A stretch of 64,000 nt of DNA from Bacteroidales bacterium (GTDB lineage Bacteria; Bacteroidota; Bacteroidia; Bacteroidales; F082). The position numbers were made by a program, and so were the translations under genes. This document shows, piece after piece, positions 18,253-28,061 of the stretch. The stretch's first letter is position 1. Every line of letters begins with the position of its first letter. A model generated the notes under the pieces. It did not search any database and was not told where the DNA came from. It saw only the letters and a list, made by a program, of their open reading frames with translations. The stretch spans positions 1 through 64,000 of the forward strand of contig JANQGJ010000022.1 in NCBI GenBank assembly GCA_028277395.1, read 5' to 3'.

Positions 18253-19342
18253 TCTTTAGTGCTCTTTTGTATGCAATTAGTGTCTCAGCTGCCGCTTTTT
18301 CCCAGGTATAACTTTCCATTATATATTCCCGAAAATCAAAGGTAGTTTTTTTATTTAGTTCTGTTGTTAATGCATCTTTTATACTCCCTGTATCGTGGGA
18401 GTGGCAAAATGAAGCATGATTGTTAAAATAATCATGCGTATCTCCACCTGAACCAACCACAAGATTACATCCCATAGCGCCTGCCTCAAGGGAACTAAGT
18501 CCGGTTGTTTCAAACCAACTTGGGAGTGCATGGACTTTTGAAGTTGCATAATAATTTAGCAGGTCTTTTTGTGGCATGAAATCAAAAAAACTAACCTTAG
18601 CACCTGCAATATTTTTACAATACTTGTAATACGAACGATGGTTGGGAGGTGACTTACCAACTATTATTAGCTTCACACTTAATTCATTACATGCTGTTAT
18701 CAATCGGTGCTGGTTTTTTAGCCCATAAATTTGCCCGACTGAAACTACCTGATCGTCAACCCTGTGTACATCCGGTATATTTAAAAACAACTGTTTGTCA
18801 ACCCCATTTGGGATAATGTAATAATTAGTATTTATATTATAATCTCTGCTAAGTCTTTTGTATTCTGACTCAGAATTCGGCAACAATAGTCTGGCATTTG
18901 ACAAAATCTTAAAGATCGCTTTCCGGTGTCCGAAAAGATACTCCTTGCTTACCAGTTTATCCTGACCTGCCAGATACCTGTAATTATTTTTAAAATATTC
19001 CGAAATATCACGTCCCAACAGCTTAAAAAGATATTTCTGATATTTTTTCCGGCCATGTCGGTCAAAATCAGAATAGTCGAGATATATTGTACTCACCACA
19101 TAAGGTATTTTACTTCTAATAATATGGATCAGGTGATCAGCAGGACGAATTATATTAAAAAGATGAAGGAGATCATAATCCCTGTAATTTATTTTATCAT
19201 TTGCCAGCACAATATCAACATCAACTCCATGTTTTTTGAGTTCTGAAGCAGTGTTAAAAACCTGCAAGCTATCGCCTCCCCTTACTGTTTTTATGGTAGA
19301 TCTGACAATAAACGCTATTTTGAGTGATCGCGTCATCAACAA
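18245..19342 (-). CDS. Family 4 glycosyltransferase
   Basis: The 365-residue protein has a GT-B architecture. The N-terminal Rossmann half has KTVRGGDSLQVFNTASEL near residue 18. The linker IPNGVDKQLFL is typical of GT4 enzymes. The C-terminal half has VVSVGQIYGLKNQHRLI and a donor-binding region PSWFETTGLSSLEAGAMGC. It adds a sugar to the lipid-linked repeat unit at the cytoplasmic membrane face; donor and linkage are unknown. It lies 5 bp after the polymerase-type gene and overlaps the next glycosyltransferase by 8 bp. The first codons (MLMTRSLKIAF) allow starts at M1 or M3. Confidence 0.9.
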   Translation of the reverse strand: MLMTRSLKIAFIVRSTIKTVRGGDSLQVFNTASELKKHGVDVDIVLANDKINYRDYDLLHLFNIIRPADHLIHIIRSKIPYVVSTIYLDYSDFDRHGRKKYQKYLFKLLGRDISEYFKNNYRYLAGQDKLVSKEYLFGHRKAIFKILSNARLLLPNSESEYKRLSRDYNINTNYYIIPNGVDKQLFLNIPDVHRVDDQVVSVGQIYGLKNQHRLITACNELSVKLIIVGKSPPNHRSYYKYCKNIAGAKVSFFDFMPQKDLLNYYATSKVHALPSWFETTGLSSLEAGAMGCNLVVGSGGDTHDYFNNHASFCHSHDTGSIKDALTTELNKKTTFDFREYIMESYTWEKAAAETLIAYKRALKID

Positions 19343-19347
19343 CTGTT

Positions 19348-20559
19348 TTAATTTGTTTTGTTATCAAATTCAAACTCGGAAAACCTGACACCAAATACAA
19401 TTATCCATATTCCTAATTCTGCAACATTCGTAATAAAACTACCCGTAAATTGATATATAAAAATAAAAATGAACAAAATGGTTGAATACAGATTTCTGTA
19501 AATGCGATATTTTACAAAAAAGAATATCTCTAGAAATAACTTAACAGTAAATCCGTATATGCCATAAATAGCAAGCATCTCAGCCATTGAATTTGGAATT
19601 CTGACAACCTCGTCAACTACACCATGGTACTTATAATGGTTGATGATCATATCATGAGCAAGAATCTTGATCTGACCCGGACCCGTCCCAAACAGTATGT
19701 TGTTTTGGATAATTATATCTTTGGCAAACATGAATGAATAAACTAATCTTCCCATTGCACTGGTATCTGTTCCACTAAAAATATTATCTAACCTGAAATA
19801 TACCGGATTTTCAGGCCAAACCAAATACAGAATACCTGATAAAGCAATCAATGTTATACTGCTATATACTGCAGTCCGTTTTAATGATATAGGAATCAAT
19901 CTCCAATAGACAACCACTCCGGTAATACCTGCAATTAATATGGCTCCGAGTACACCAAATGACAGAGAAAACAGCAATGGAATAATCGTGGCCAAAAAAA
20001 TTAATACTTTATGCTTTTCAATACCATAAAATACTCTCAATAAATAATACAGAAATACCGGCATCATTATCAGCGAATAATATGAAGCCTCATAGGTAAA
20101 CAGTTTTAATCTTGGGATCAGTTCAAGACCAACTGTAATCGGTATATCATACCACATTGTACTTCTTACGGCTTCAAATGGTAAAATCATTATTGCTACA
20201 GCAACAAAAAAGGTATTTATTATCAACACTTTCCTGAATAGCCTGCTGATTATATGAGCATTATCAGACAATAAATAGAATGAAGTTATCATAAAAGTCA
20301 AACAGGTTGCCAGAATAATATTTGATATTAAAAAACTCTTTGCCTCAACTCCTGTTATTACCTGGAAAGGAATAGGAATAAGTAATAATATACCCCATAT
20401 AAATACCATTCTGAGCTTTTGTATTTTAACCAGATAATAAACCATAACCGGAGTTAAAATGGTAGTATATAGCATCCCGTGAGGTAACAAAAAACTGTTT
20501 AGAAAGAAGTAGATTATTGCATAAATTAAAAGTTGCCTGTATTTGTTTTCATCTGTCAT
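19348..20559 (-). CDS. Polysaccharide polymerase-like membrane protein (Wzy candidate)
   Basis: The 403-residue protein has about 10-11 predicted membrane helices. It has a periplasmic loop with the pattern DTSAMGRLVYSF...NNILFGTGPGQI, then PNSMAEMLAIYGIYG, resembling O-antigen polymerase/ligase proteins. It overlaps the flippase gene by 4 bp (ATGA type), the usual place for Wzy in a Wzx/Wzy-dependent cluster. Sequence conservation in Wzy proteins is low, so the call rests on topology, the GR...GTGPG segment and context. Confidence 0.78.
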   Translation of the reverse strand: MTDENKYRQLLIYAIIYFFLNSFLLPHGMLYTTILTPVMVYYLVKIQKLRMVFIWGILLLIPIPFQVITGVEAKSFLISNIILATCLTFMITSFYLLSDNAHIISRLFRKVLIINTFFVAVAIMILPFEAVRSTMWYDIPITVGLELIPRLKLFTYEASYYSLIMMPVFLYYLLRVFYGIEKHKVLIFLATIIPLLFSLSFGVLGAILIAGITGVVVYWRLIPISLKRTAVYSSITLIALSGILYLVWPENPVYFRLDNIFSGTDTSAMGRLVYSFMFAKDIIIQNNILFGTGPGQIKILAHDMIINHYKYHGVVDEVVRIPNSMAEMLAIYGIYGFTVKLFLEIFFFVKYRIYRNLYSTILFIFIFIYQFTGSFITNVAELGIWIIVFGVRFSEFEFDNKTN

Positions 20560-21998
20560 TCAAGCAGTAGTTTTAGCTGAAACCGTTTTCCATTTAGATA
20601 ATACCAGTAAAATATTAGTAAAGATAATATACTCAATCCAATCGTAAAATGTAGTTGATCAAAGTAAATTATCAAAGTTATCAGAACTGAGGGTAAGATT
20701 GTTATGATAGTTTCACCAAACATGTTGCTTTTCAGGATTTTTCTGTTTATCAGATAATACTCTACAGGTACTAAAATTACCATGGCAACTAATTGTCCGA
20801 TTATTAAACTCTCGGCCGCGCGTAGAACAAAAAACATAATGAACATACCCAGAATTGCCCCAAACTTGTACATAATCTCCAAAGAAGTGATAAACTTCAG
20901 CATTTTCATTCCATTTAAATAAAACAAAGGAACAATTGTCATTACCATAAAAGTTTCCAGCATGAGAAACAGGCTGAAGAACTTACTCATTTTACCAAAC
21001 TTTTCCGCACCAAGCCAAAGACTAAAAACCGGTTCGTAAAACAAATAAGTAATTAATATTGCAAACAAACTTATTCCAATTGAAAATCCTCTGAGGGTTT
21101 GAAAATAGTTAGTTACATTTTTCAATATTTCTTTTTTCCTGGCAATTTTTGGAAACAACCAGCTAACCACAGCACCAAAAGCCATATGCATGTGATTAAT
21201 AATTGTGGAAGCCAGGATATAGTATCCTGCAACTGCGGTTCCTAAAAAACTGGCAACAACAAACCTGTCAATCTGATAAGCTAAAACAGATACGATTGTT
21301 TGAAGCCATGTCCAGAATCCAAAATGGAACAGATCCTTCCTCTCATCTTTAAATTTTGCCAGACTAAATCTGTATTCAGGCATTAGTCTGCGGGTGACAA
21401 AGCCTTGTATAATAACCATTACAACATTAACGATCAAACTACCGGCAAAGATCTCGTAAAGCCCATTGCTAGTATAAACAATGATAATCTGAGTTGCAAG
21501 TACTAACAGTTTTGTACTGATATTATAAATTGATGCCAGATCATACCGTTCGAAGCCTTTAATTATACTTTGAAACAGAAGTTCCCAAAATTTAACAGAT
21601 ATGATTACCGTTGCAATTATTAGTACTGCATCTATATTACCTTTGAATAAGTTGATTCCAAAAACATTGATCAATAAAAAGAGTAACGAAACCAATACGG
21701 TTAAAATACTGATCCATCCAAGTAATCTTGTTGAAGAATTTACATAAGCAGACAGCTTACCGGCATTTCCTTTCCCCAATGCTTCTGCAATGTAGGCAGT
21801 TATTGAATTTCCCAATCCAAAGCTAACAATATGAACAGCAATATAAACGTAGGAATTAATCAGCATCCAAATTCCAAAATCATCCTCTCCCAACTTATTT
21901 ATGAAATAAGGTGTAGCTGCTAAAAATGCAATGGGATAAAGCAGAATATTTGCTAAATTCCAAGTTGAATTCCTGATGTTTCCAAATGATTTTTGCAT
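20556..21998 (-). CDS. Polysaccharide flippase (Wzx-like, MOP superfamily)
   Basis: This 480-residue protein has about 12-14 predicted helices. N-terminal features of the polysaccharide exporter family include LLYPIAFLAATPYFINKLGEDDFGIWMLINSY, and SFLGTAVAGYYILAS follows near residue 260. It is predicted to flip undecaprenyl-linked repeat units to the periplasmic side. It is the first gene of the eight-gene minus-strand operon, so its upstream region (21999-22090), shared with the divergent Wzz-like gene, should hold the operon promoter. I saw no exact minus-strand TAnnTTTG box there. Confidence 0.9.
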   Translation of the reverse strand: MQKSFGNIRNSTWNLANILLYPIAFLAATPYFINKLGEDDFGIWMLINSYVYIAVHIVSFGLGNSITAYIAEALGKGNAGKLSAYVNSSTRLLGWISILTVLVSLLFLLINVFGINLFKGNIDAVLIIATVIISVKFWELLFQSIIKGFERYDLASIYNISTKLLVLATQIIIVYTSNGLYEIFAGSLIVNVVMVIIQGFVTRRLMPEYRFSLAKFKDERKDLFHFGFWTWLQTIVSVLAYQIDRFVVASFLGTAVAGYYILASTIINHMHMAFGAVVSWLFPKIARKKEILKNVTNYFQTLRGFSIGISLFAILITYLFYEPVFSLWLGAEKFGKMSKFFSLFLMLETFMVMTIVPLFYLNGMKMLKFITSLEIMYKFGAILGMFIMFFVLRAAESLIIGQLVAMVILVPVEYYLINRKILKSNMFGETIITILPSVLITLIIYFDQLHFTIGLSILSLLIFYWYYLNGKRFQLKLLLE

Positions 21999-22062
21999 TG
22001 GATTTAAAGAAATTTATGTAATAATAATACTTATTTCCTATCCTGCAGAAAAATTAATTCAA

Positions 22063-22070
22063 TAAGTTTG
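22063..22070 (+). promoter_or_regulatory. Predicted -7 promoter box for the Wzz-like gene
   Basis: TAAGTTTG matches TAnnTTTG exactly and lies 20 bp upstream of the start at 22091, giving a predicted leader of about 14 nt. No -33 TTTG is seen at the expected spacing. Confidence 0.45.
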
Positions 22071-22090
22071 TAAAAATAAATGATAATGAT

Positions 22091-22981
22091 ATGGACAAAC
22101 AAACATTTTCTGAATCAAAAGAAGAGGGCAAAAAAGTATGGTATTCACTGGAATACCAGTTTGCCGAAGCCATCGGTTTTTTTGGAGCAATGATATCCAG
22201 TGTGTTGAAAACAATTAAAAAAAATGCTTTTGGGATTATTGTTTTCGCAATTATATTTGGCGCAATAGGCGGGGCTCTTTCATTTATTAAAAAACCGATT
22301 TATCACAGTAGGATGACTGTTTCTTATGCTCAACTTGAAAAAAAAATATATGGTGACATGCTCTATAAACTAAATCAGTTAATAGAAAGTAATCAGTATG
22401 ATGAATTTGCGGATCTGTTAAATCTTGAAGCAGATCAGGTACATGAAATACATATGATAAACAGTATGAATATTCACAACCAGCCGTTAATTAATGATAT
22501 AAGTGTTGAGAAGGTACCGTTTTATATAATTGCTGAGGTTTACAACCCTTCTATTCTGAATGATTTACAAGATGCATTGGTAAATTATCTCAGTGATTCA
22601 GAATTTGTTAGAGGCAGACTGATGCTAAACGAACGAAACTACAAAAATGAAATCAGACACATGAGAAGTCAGTTGGTGTATATGGATTCTTTAAAAGTAT
22701 TGTTACTGAGAGACTGCAGTAATCTGGATGCTGATGCAGTAGTAAACCTGGAGAAACTAAATAAAAATCAAAATGAAATATTTGGGCGAATAAGGGATCT
22801 TGAAGCCGCATTACAATTCAACAGAAATATCGAAGTAATGGACGGTTTTATTGCCCAGAAAGTCCCATTCTCAAAGTTACTATTAAATTATATTTTGATT
22901 GGTATGATGATCGGAATTATCATTAGAATATTTTTGCAGTTGATTAAAGTTAGTAAACAAAATTCAATCAAAACTGAATAA
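22091..22981 (+). CDS. Wzz-like chain-length determinant protein
   Basis: The 296-residue protein has two membrane helices, at about residues 48-68 (GIIVFAIIFGAIGGALSF) and about 265-288 (LLNYILIGMMIGIIIRIF). They flank a periplasmic, partly coiled-coil domain. This is the polysaccharide co-polymerase topology, with a Wzz-type N-terminal domain and KKPIYHSRMTV just after helix 1. There is no fused tyrosine kinase. It likely sets chain length for the polymer made by the divergent operon. The phosphohexomutase gene begins 5 bp later, so the two are co-transcribed. Confidence 0.75.
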   Translation: MDKQTFSESKEEGKKVWYSLEYQFAEAIGFFGAMISSVLKTIKKNAFGIIVFAIIFGAIGGALSFIKKPIYHSRMTVSYAQLEKKIYGDMLYKLNQLIESNQYDEFADLLNLEADQVHEIHMINSMNIHNQPLINDISVEKVPFYIIAEVYNPSILNDLQDALVNYLSDSEFVRGRLMLNERNYKNEIRHMRSQLVYMDSLKVLLLRDCSNLDADAVVNLEKLNKNQNEIFGRIRDLEAALQFNRNIEVMDGFIAQKVPFSKLLLNYILIGMMIGIIIRIFLQLIKVSKQNSIKTE

Positions 22982-22986
22982 TAAAT

Positions 22987-24366
22987 ATGACATTAATAAA
23001 ATCAATATCAGGCATCAGAGGAACTATTGGAAAAAATCCCGGCGATAACCTTACACCGGTTGACATCGTTAAATTCACTTCTGCATTTGCTTCATTTATG
23101 AAGAATGAGAAACCGGGAAAAAAATTGAAGTTTGTGGTGGGAAGAGACGCAAGGATATCCGGCCCGATGGTGGAAAATATTGTAATATCTACATTATCAG
23201 GAATGGGGATAGATGTTATAAATACTGGACTCTCAACTACTCCAACTGTTGAAATGGCTGTGATTAATCTAAAAGCAGATGGTGGTATTATTATTACTGC
23301 CAGTCATAACCCGAAACAATGGAATGCATTAAAACTTTTAAATGGTAAAGGTGAGTTCATCTCCGGAGAAGAAGGTGAAAAAGTACTTGCCATAGCGGAT
23401 AGTGAAAATATTACTTTTAGTGAAGTTGGTGATTTGGGTACAATGATAAATAGTGATTCAACCATTAACGATCATATTGATGATATATTGAAGCTGAAGC
23501 TTGTTGATGCCGGAGCTGTTAAAAAAGCAGATTTTAAAGTTGCAGTTGACGCTGTTAATTCAACCGGAGGTATCTCAATTCCCCCATTGTTAAAAGCACT
23601 TGGTGTGGAAAAAACTGTTGAATTATATTGTAAACCAACAGGTGACTTTCCTCATAATCCTGAACCACTTCCAGAGAACCTTACCGAAATTTGTCAGGTT
23701 GTTGTCCGCGAAAATGCTGATATTGGCATCGTTGTTGATCCCGATGTTGACAGACTGGCACTGGTGATGGAAAATGGAGAATTATTTGGTGAAGAATACA
23801 CGCTTGTAGCAGTAGCAGATTATATATTGCAGAATGAGAAGGGAAATACGGTATCAAATCTGTCCTCCACTCGTGCACTTCGTGACATAACTGAGAAATA
23901 TAGAGGAAAATATTACGCTTCGGCTGTTGGTGAAGTAAATGTTGTTACGAAGATGAAAGAAGAGAATGCCATAATTGGTGGAGAAGGAAACGGGGGAGTA
24001 ATTTATCCTGCACTTCATTACGGTCGCGATGCCCTAGTTGGTATTGCATTGATACTCACATATCTGGCAAAACGAAATATCAAATTAAGTGAACTTCGAA
24101 AAGAATACTCAGATTATTTTGTATCAAAAAATAAAATTACTCTGAGGGATGATATGATCGTAAGTGACATCTACAGTAAAATAATCACCGAATACAAAGA
24201 TTATCAAATCCTTACAATCGACGGCGTGAAAATTGACTTTCCTAATGGCTGGGTTCATATCCGAACATCAAATACAGAGCCGATCATGCGTGTTTATGCA
24301 GAAAGTACCTCACCGGAAAAAGCTCAGGCTTATGCTGATGAAATAATTAACAAAATTGGTAAATGA
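22987..24366 (+). CDS. glmM: Phosphoglucosamine mutase-like phosphohexomutase
   Basis: The 459-residue alpha-D-phosphohexomutase has the phosphoserine loop IITASHNP (Ser106), the metal-binding loop DPDVDRLAL and the substrate loop GGEGNGG. A C-terminal phosphate-binding segment RTSNTEPIMRVYAE completes the four-domain layout. The N-terminus SISGIRGTIG and length fit Bacteroidota proteins annotated as phosphoglucosamine mutase, which makes glucosamine-1-phosphate for UDP-GlcNAc. Phosphomannomutase activity cannot be excluded from sequence. It starts 5 bp after the Wzz-like gene, tying precursor supply to polymer assembly. Confidence 0.85.
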   Translation: MTLIKSISGIRGTIGKNPGDNLTPVDIVKFTSAFASFMKNEKPGKKLKFVVGRDARISGPMVENIVISTLSGMGIDVINTGLSTTPTVEMAVINLKADGGIIITASHNPKQWNALKLLNGKGEFISGEEGEKVLAIADSENITFSEVGDLGTMINSDSTINDHIDDILKLKLVDAGAVKKADFKVAVDAVNSTGGISIPPLLKALGVEKTVELYCKPTGDFPHNPEPLPENLTEICQVVVRENADIGIVVDPDVDRLALVMENGELFGEEYTLVAVADYILQNEKGNTVSNLSSTRALRDITEKYRGKYYASAVGEVNVVTKMKEENAIIGGEGNGGVIYPALHYGRDALVGIALILTYLAKRNIKLSELRKEYSDYFVSKNKITLRDDMIVSDIYSKIITEYKDYQILTIDGVKIDFPNGWVHIRTSNTEPIMRVYAESTSPEKAQAYADEIINKIGK

Positions 24367-24503
24367 TAATTTTGTTATTCTTTTAAGATCATTGTTATAT
24401 CAGCTTGTTTATTTAATTGGCCTGCATGTAATAACATGGAATGAAGATTAGTTAATATAAAAAATTTTACTAATTTGCAGGTGTTCAAATCATAGGTTTC
24501 TAT

Positions 24504-24749
24504 ATGAAGAAACGGTACAGAAAAAAGAAGTTCAAGAAATTTAGTTTTATGCTTTCTGAACGTCAGATGAAATCATTGAAAAACTACTGTGATGCGCGCC
24601 AGACAACTCCCAACAAACTAATAAAAAAGAGTATTCGATTATATACTGAGAATTTCGACAAAACAGTTCCAAAGAAGTATCATGTTCAGCACAATCAACT
24701 CGATCTGTTTGATAAAGATACAGATACGTTGTCATTATTTGAACATTAA
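24504..24749 (+). CDS. Small basic protein, possible ribbon-helix-helix
   Basis: The 81-residue protein has a very basic N-terminus (MKKRYRKKKFKKF). It continues with a beta-strand-like FSFMLSERQMKSLKNYCDARQTTPNKLIKKSIRLY, which resembles the strand-helix-helix pattern of RHH/CopG-type DNA-binding proteins. The C-terminal 25 residues (NQLDLFDKDTDTLSLF) are acidic. I recognise it only as the kind of small conserved protein found in Bacteroidota. No function is established. It lies alone between glmM and bcp, and the ATG at 24504 is the only sensible start. Confidence 0.6.
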   Translation: MKKRYRKKKFKKFSFMLSERQMKSLKNYCDARQTTPNKLIKKSIRLYTENFDKTVPKKYHVQHNQLDLFDKDTDTLSLFEH

Positions 24750-24830
24750 ATTTCAGAACCAGATCGAAATCTATTATAAAATATAATGTTCAAAGTTGTT
24801 AACATTTAAAATTTAATCAGACATTTTTTG

Positions 24831-24838
24831 TAATTTTG
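24831..24838 (+). promoter_or_regulatory. Predicted -7 promoter box for bcp-recA
   Basis: TAATTTTG matches TAnnTTTG exactly. It lies 191 bp upstream of the bcp start, so the leader would be about 185 nt, long for this genome. Only a weak TTTA is seen near -33. Confidence 0.35.
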
Positions 24839-25029
24839 TATTGAGTTTTCACGGATAGCTCATTATTTTCCATCGCATTAAATTATAAAGTATTGCATAT
24901 AATATTTTGATAATTAATTATATGAAAATGTGATTCAAGATGATTGGTTTAGCAATAACAATAACTGAAATCCGAATATGGTAACCCGTGACTATAATAT
25001 ACACAACTAATAACAATTAATATCTAACT

Positions 25030-25488
25030 ATGAAACTAAGTATTGGAGACAAGGCGCCTGAATTCAAAGGAATTGATGAAAATGGAAATAAAATTGAACT
25101 ATCAGACTATAAAGGTAAAAAACTGATATTATATTTTTATCCCAAAGATAATACCCCTGGCTGTACAAATGAAGCCTGCGATCTGCGGGATAATTACGAT
25201 ATGTGGATCGCAAGAGGATATGATGTAATAGGAGTAAGCCCGGATAGTCCCGAATCACATCAAAAATTCATTGCAAAACATAATTTACCTTTTCGACTAA
25301 TATCAGATACAGATAAAGAAATTATCAAATTATATGGTGCCTGGGGATTAAAGAAATTATATGGGCGTGAATATGAAGGACTTCTGAGAACAACTTTTGT
25401 AATTGATAAAAATATGGTAATTACAAATATCTTCTCAAAAGTAAAAACTAAAGATCATACTAACCAGATTTTAAAATCAATAAAATAA
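25030..25488 (+). CDS. bcp: Thioredoxin-dependent peroxiredoxin (Bcp/PrxQ)
   Basis: This 152-residue peroxiredoxin has the PrxQ active site [14 protein letters not shown], with peroxidatic Cys45 and resolving Cys50 five residues later, the atypical 2-Cys arrangement. It reduces hydrogen and organic peroxides in the cytoplasm using thioredoxin. The length is that of the family. recA begins 7 bp after the stop, so oxidative defence and DNA repair genes appear to share a transcript. Confidence 0.95.
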   Translation: MKLSIGDKAPEFKGIDENGNKIELSDYKGKKLILYFYPKDNTPGCTNEACDLRDNYDMWIARGYDVIGVSPDSPESHQKFIAKHNLPFRLISDTDKEIIKLYGAWGLKKLYGREYEGLLRTTFVIDKNMVITNIFSKVKTKDHTNQILKSIK

Positions 25489-25495
25489 TCAGAAT

Positions 25496-26524
25496 ATGAC
25501 CAGCAATAAAGCGAAAGAATCTGCAGACAAAGCGAAACAACAAAAACTTAAAGCACTTGAAGCTACTCTTGGTAACATTGAAAAAGCCTACGGTAAAGGT
25601 TCAATAATGAAACTTGGAGATGAAGCAGTTGATAAAGTTGGATCTGTGTCAACCGGTTCTATTAGTTTAAATCATGCACTTGGTATAGGTGGAGTTCCAA
25701 AAGGCCGCGTTGTGGAAATATTTGGACCGGAATCATCCGGTAAAACAACACTGGCACTGCACATTATTGCTGAGGCACAAAAGCAAGGTGGAATTGCAGC
25801 CTTTATTGATGCTGAGCATGCGTTTGACAGGTTTTATGCTGAAAAACTTGGTATTGACACTCAAAATCTGTTAATCTCCCAACCTGATCATGGTGAACAG
25901 GCACTGGAAATTGCAGATAGTTTAATCAGGTCAGCTGCAATTGATGTAGTGGTAATTGATTCTGTAGCTGCATTGACACCGAAAAGTGAAATTGATGGTG
26001 AAATGGGCGACTCAAAAATGGGACTCCATGCTCGCCTGATGTCCCAGGCACTTCGTAAGCTAACAGCAAATATTAGCAAAACCGGAACTGTTTGCATATT
26101 CATAAACCAGTTACGCGAAAAAATCGGTGTTATGTTTGGAAACCCTGAAACAACAACCGGTGGTAATGCTTTGAAGTTTTATGCTTCTGTAAGATTAGAC
26201 ATTAGAAGAATAAGCCAGATAAAAGATGGTGATAACATTAAAGGTAACAGGGCCAGGGTTAAAGTAGTAAAGAATAAAGTTGCCCCACCATTCCGTAAAG
26301 CCGAGTTTGATATCGTCTATGGTGAAGGAATATCAAAAATTGGAGAAATAATTGATCTTGGAGTTGATTATGGTATTATTAAAAAAAGCGGATCATGGTT
26401 CAGCTATGGTGAAACCAAACTGGGTCAGGGAAGAGATGCTGTAAAATCATTGCTATTGGATAATCCTGATTTGGTTGAAGATCTCGAATCTCAAATAAAT
26501 GTGGCCATTGCATCTGATTCTTAA
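25496..26524 (+). CDS. recA: Recombinase RecA
   Basis: The 342-residue RecA has Walker A GPESSGKT (residues 77-84) and Walker [11 protein letters not shown]. Loop L1/L2 signatures include [21 protein letters not shown] and [22 protein letters not shown]. It also has the C-terminal ATP-cap region of the family. It forms filaments on single-stranded DNA for homologous recombination and triggers LexA-type cleavage. It lies 7 bp after bcp and 31 bp before a TPR lipoprotein gene. No SOS-box could be recognised in the short upstream gap. Confidence 0.99.
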   Translation: MTSNKAKESADKAKQQKLKALEATLGNIEKAYGKGSIMKLGDEAVDKVGSVSTGSISLNHALGIGGVPKGRVVEIFGPESSGKTTLALHIIAEAQKQGGIAAFIDAEHAFDRFYAEKLGIDTQNLLISQPDHGEQALEIADSLIRSAAIDVVVIDSVAALTPKSEIDGEMGDSKMGLHARLMSQALRKLTANISKTGTVCIFINQLREKIGVMFGNPETTTGGNALKFYASVRLDIRRISQIKDGDNIKGNRARVKVVKNKVAPPFRKAEFDIVYGEGISKIGEIIDLGVDYGIIKKSGSWFSYGETKLGQGRDAVKSLLLDNPDLVEDLESQINVAIASDS

Positions 26525-26555
26525 ATATATATTTTAAACAATATTTACATTTAAA

Positions 26556-27581
26556 ATGAATAAATTTCCCCTGATATTAGTACTTGCATTATATACCTTG
26601 TTTACTGCCTGTAACAATCCACAAAAAAAAGTAGTTATTCAAGGTGATCAGGTAACAGATTCTGTTGTCATAATTACAGAAATGATAGCTGAAGATTCAC
26701 TCAATGCAAGATTATTTTCGCAACGCGCTGCTCACTATTTATCAAGGGGAAACATTGATCCGGCATTCAGAGATATTCAGACGGCAATAAAGCTATCACC
26801 TGAGGATCCATTTTCATTTATTCTTCTTTCAGATATTTATGCAGTGCTGGGTCAAAATGATAATAGCATTGCATCACTGAAAAAAGCAATACGGTTAAAT
26901 CCGGCCAGTGAAATACCATATTTAAAGCTGGCAGAGATTTATCTAATATTGAATGACGCTGCAACTGCCATAAATTACACTAATGAGGCAATATCCATAA
27001 ATCGCCAAAACCCTGAACCTTATTACGTTAAAGCAGTTTGCCTGCTCGAGAACCATGATACACTACAGGCAATCACAAACTTGCGAATTTCAGCCAATCT
27101 TGATTCGACGAATTATATGACATTTATGCAACTTGGTGCAATATTTACACATCGAAACGATACTTTATCAAAAAAATATTTCAAAGAAGCATTAAAAAAT
27201 AAGCCTGATGATGAAAGAGCTCTGTACTACTTAGGAATGTTCTACCAGGAACACGGACAACCATCAGAAGCGATTGAAATGTTTAGCAAAATAACCACGC
27301 TTTATCCTAATAATAAGCGAGCATTTTACAACCTTGGTTATTTGTATCTGGTAGAATTTGAGGACTTTGAAAATGCTAAAGCAATGTTTGAAAAAGCCGT
27401 AGCAATAAGTCCCGGTTACGTTGAAGCTGTTTATAATTTAGGGAGAACCAAAGAAGCTATGGGTGATTACAACGGTGCCCGTGAACTCTACTGGAAATCC
27501 CTTGAACTTCTGCCTAATTATCCTTTGGCAGTGCAGGGCCTTAACAGGCTTGATGATATACAGATCAGAAATAAGAAATAA
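26556..27581 (+). CDS. TPR-repeat lipoprotein
   Basis: The 341-residue protein begins with a lipoprotein signal (lipobox FTAC, Cys19). It then has about seven to eight tetratricopeptide repeats between residues 45 and 330, with units such as NIDPAFRDIQTAIKLSPEDP and GDYNGARELYWKSLELLPNYP. TPR arrays scaffold protein complexes; here it should face the periplasm. It follows recA by 31 bp with no intervening terminator, so it may be co-transcribed without being functionally linked. It converges with the Hpt gene, whose stop is 14 bp away. Confidence 0.88.
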   Translation: MNKFPLILVLALYTLFTACNNPQKKVVIQGDQVTDSVVIITEMIAEDSLNARLFSQRAAHYLSRGNIDPAFRDIQTAIKLSPEDPFSFILLSDIYAVLGQNDNSIASLKKAIRLNPASEIPYLKLAEIYLILNDAATAINYTNEAISINRQNPEPYYVKAVCLLENHDTLQAITNLRISANLDSTNYMTFMQLGAIFTHRNDTLSKKYFKEALKNKPDDERALYYLGMFYQEHGQPSEAIEMFSKITTLYPNNKRAFYNLGYLYLVEFEDFENAKAMFEKAVAISPGYVEAVYNLGRTKEAMGDYNGARELYWKSLELLPNYPLAVQGLNRLDDIQIRNKK

Positions 27582-27594
27582 CAGGAAAATCAAG

Positions 27595-27942
27595 CTATTT
27601 GTATTCCTGCTGGATTTCCTTTAATTCTTCGATCAATGCAACAGTGCTAACCTTAAATCGTGAGAACAATTCATCGATTCCGGTAACATTTTTACCAGAT
27701 CCCATCATCTCCAGTTCTCTTGCCTGCTGTTCTACCTCGGGAGCAACAAAGTTGGCTATTACTCCTTTTATGCTGTGACAATGAAACTTTATATTGTCAT
27801 AATCAACATTGGCTATGCTTTCAGTAATAGACTTCATACGGTCAGGATATTCATTAATAAATATTTCTATTATTTCAAATACAATTTCCTTATCAAAATA
27901 CTGAAAGTTTTCGATGAACTGGTTTCTGTCGATTAATGCCAT
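27595..27942 (-). CDS. Hpt domain protein (phosphorelay histidine phosphotransfer)
   Basis: This 115-residue protein is a single Hpt four-helix module. The phosphorylatable histidine is His56 in FHCHSIKG, matching the H-S-x-K-G pattern. Helices around it include ARELEMMGSGK downstream. It would shuttle phosphate between a hybrid sensor kinase and a response regulator, neither of which lies next to it. The gene stands alone, with a TAnnTTTG box about 57 bp upstream. Confidence 0.88.
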   Translation of the reverse strand: MALIDRNQFIENFQYFDKEIVFEIIEIFINEYPDRMKSITESIANVDYDNIKFHCHSIKGVIANFVAPEVEQQARELEMMGSGKNVTGIDELFSRFKVSTVALIEELKEIQQEYK

Positions 27943-27998
27943 TATTAATGTGTTTGTTTAATCAAGAGGTGCTTTCTACTTATCATAATGTAATATGA

Positions 27999-28006
27999 CA
28001 AAGTTA
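27999..28006 (-). promoter_or_regulatory. Predicted -7 promoter box for the Hpt gene
   Basis: On the minus strand this reads TAACTTTG, an exact TAnnTTTG match, predicting a leader of about 50 nt before the start at 27942. No good -33 element is visible. Confidence 0.35.
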
Positions 28007-28061
28007 ACAAAACTTTTGGCAACGAGAAGTTTTAGATACAATAATATGAAAGTTATCCCGG

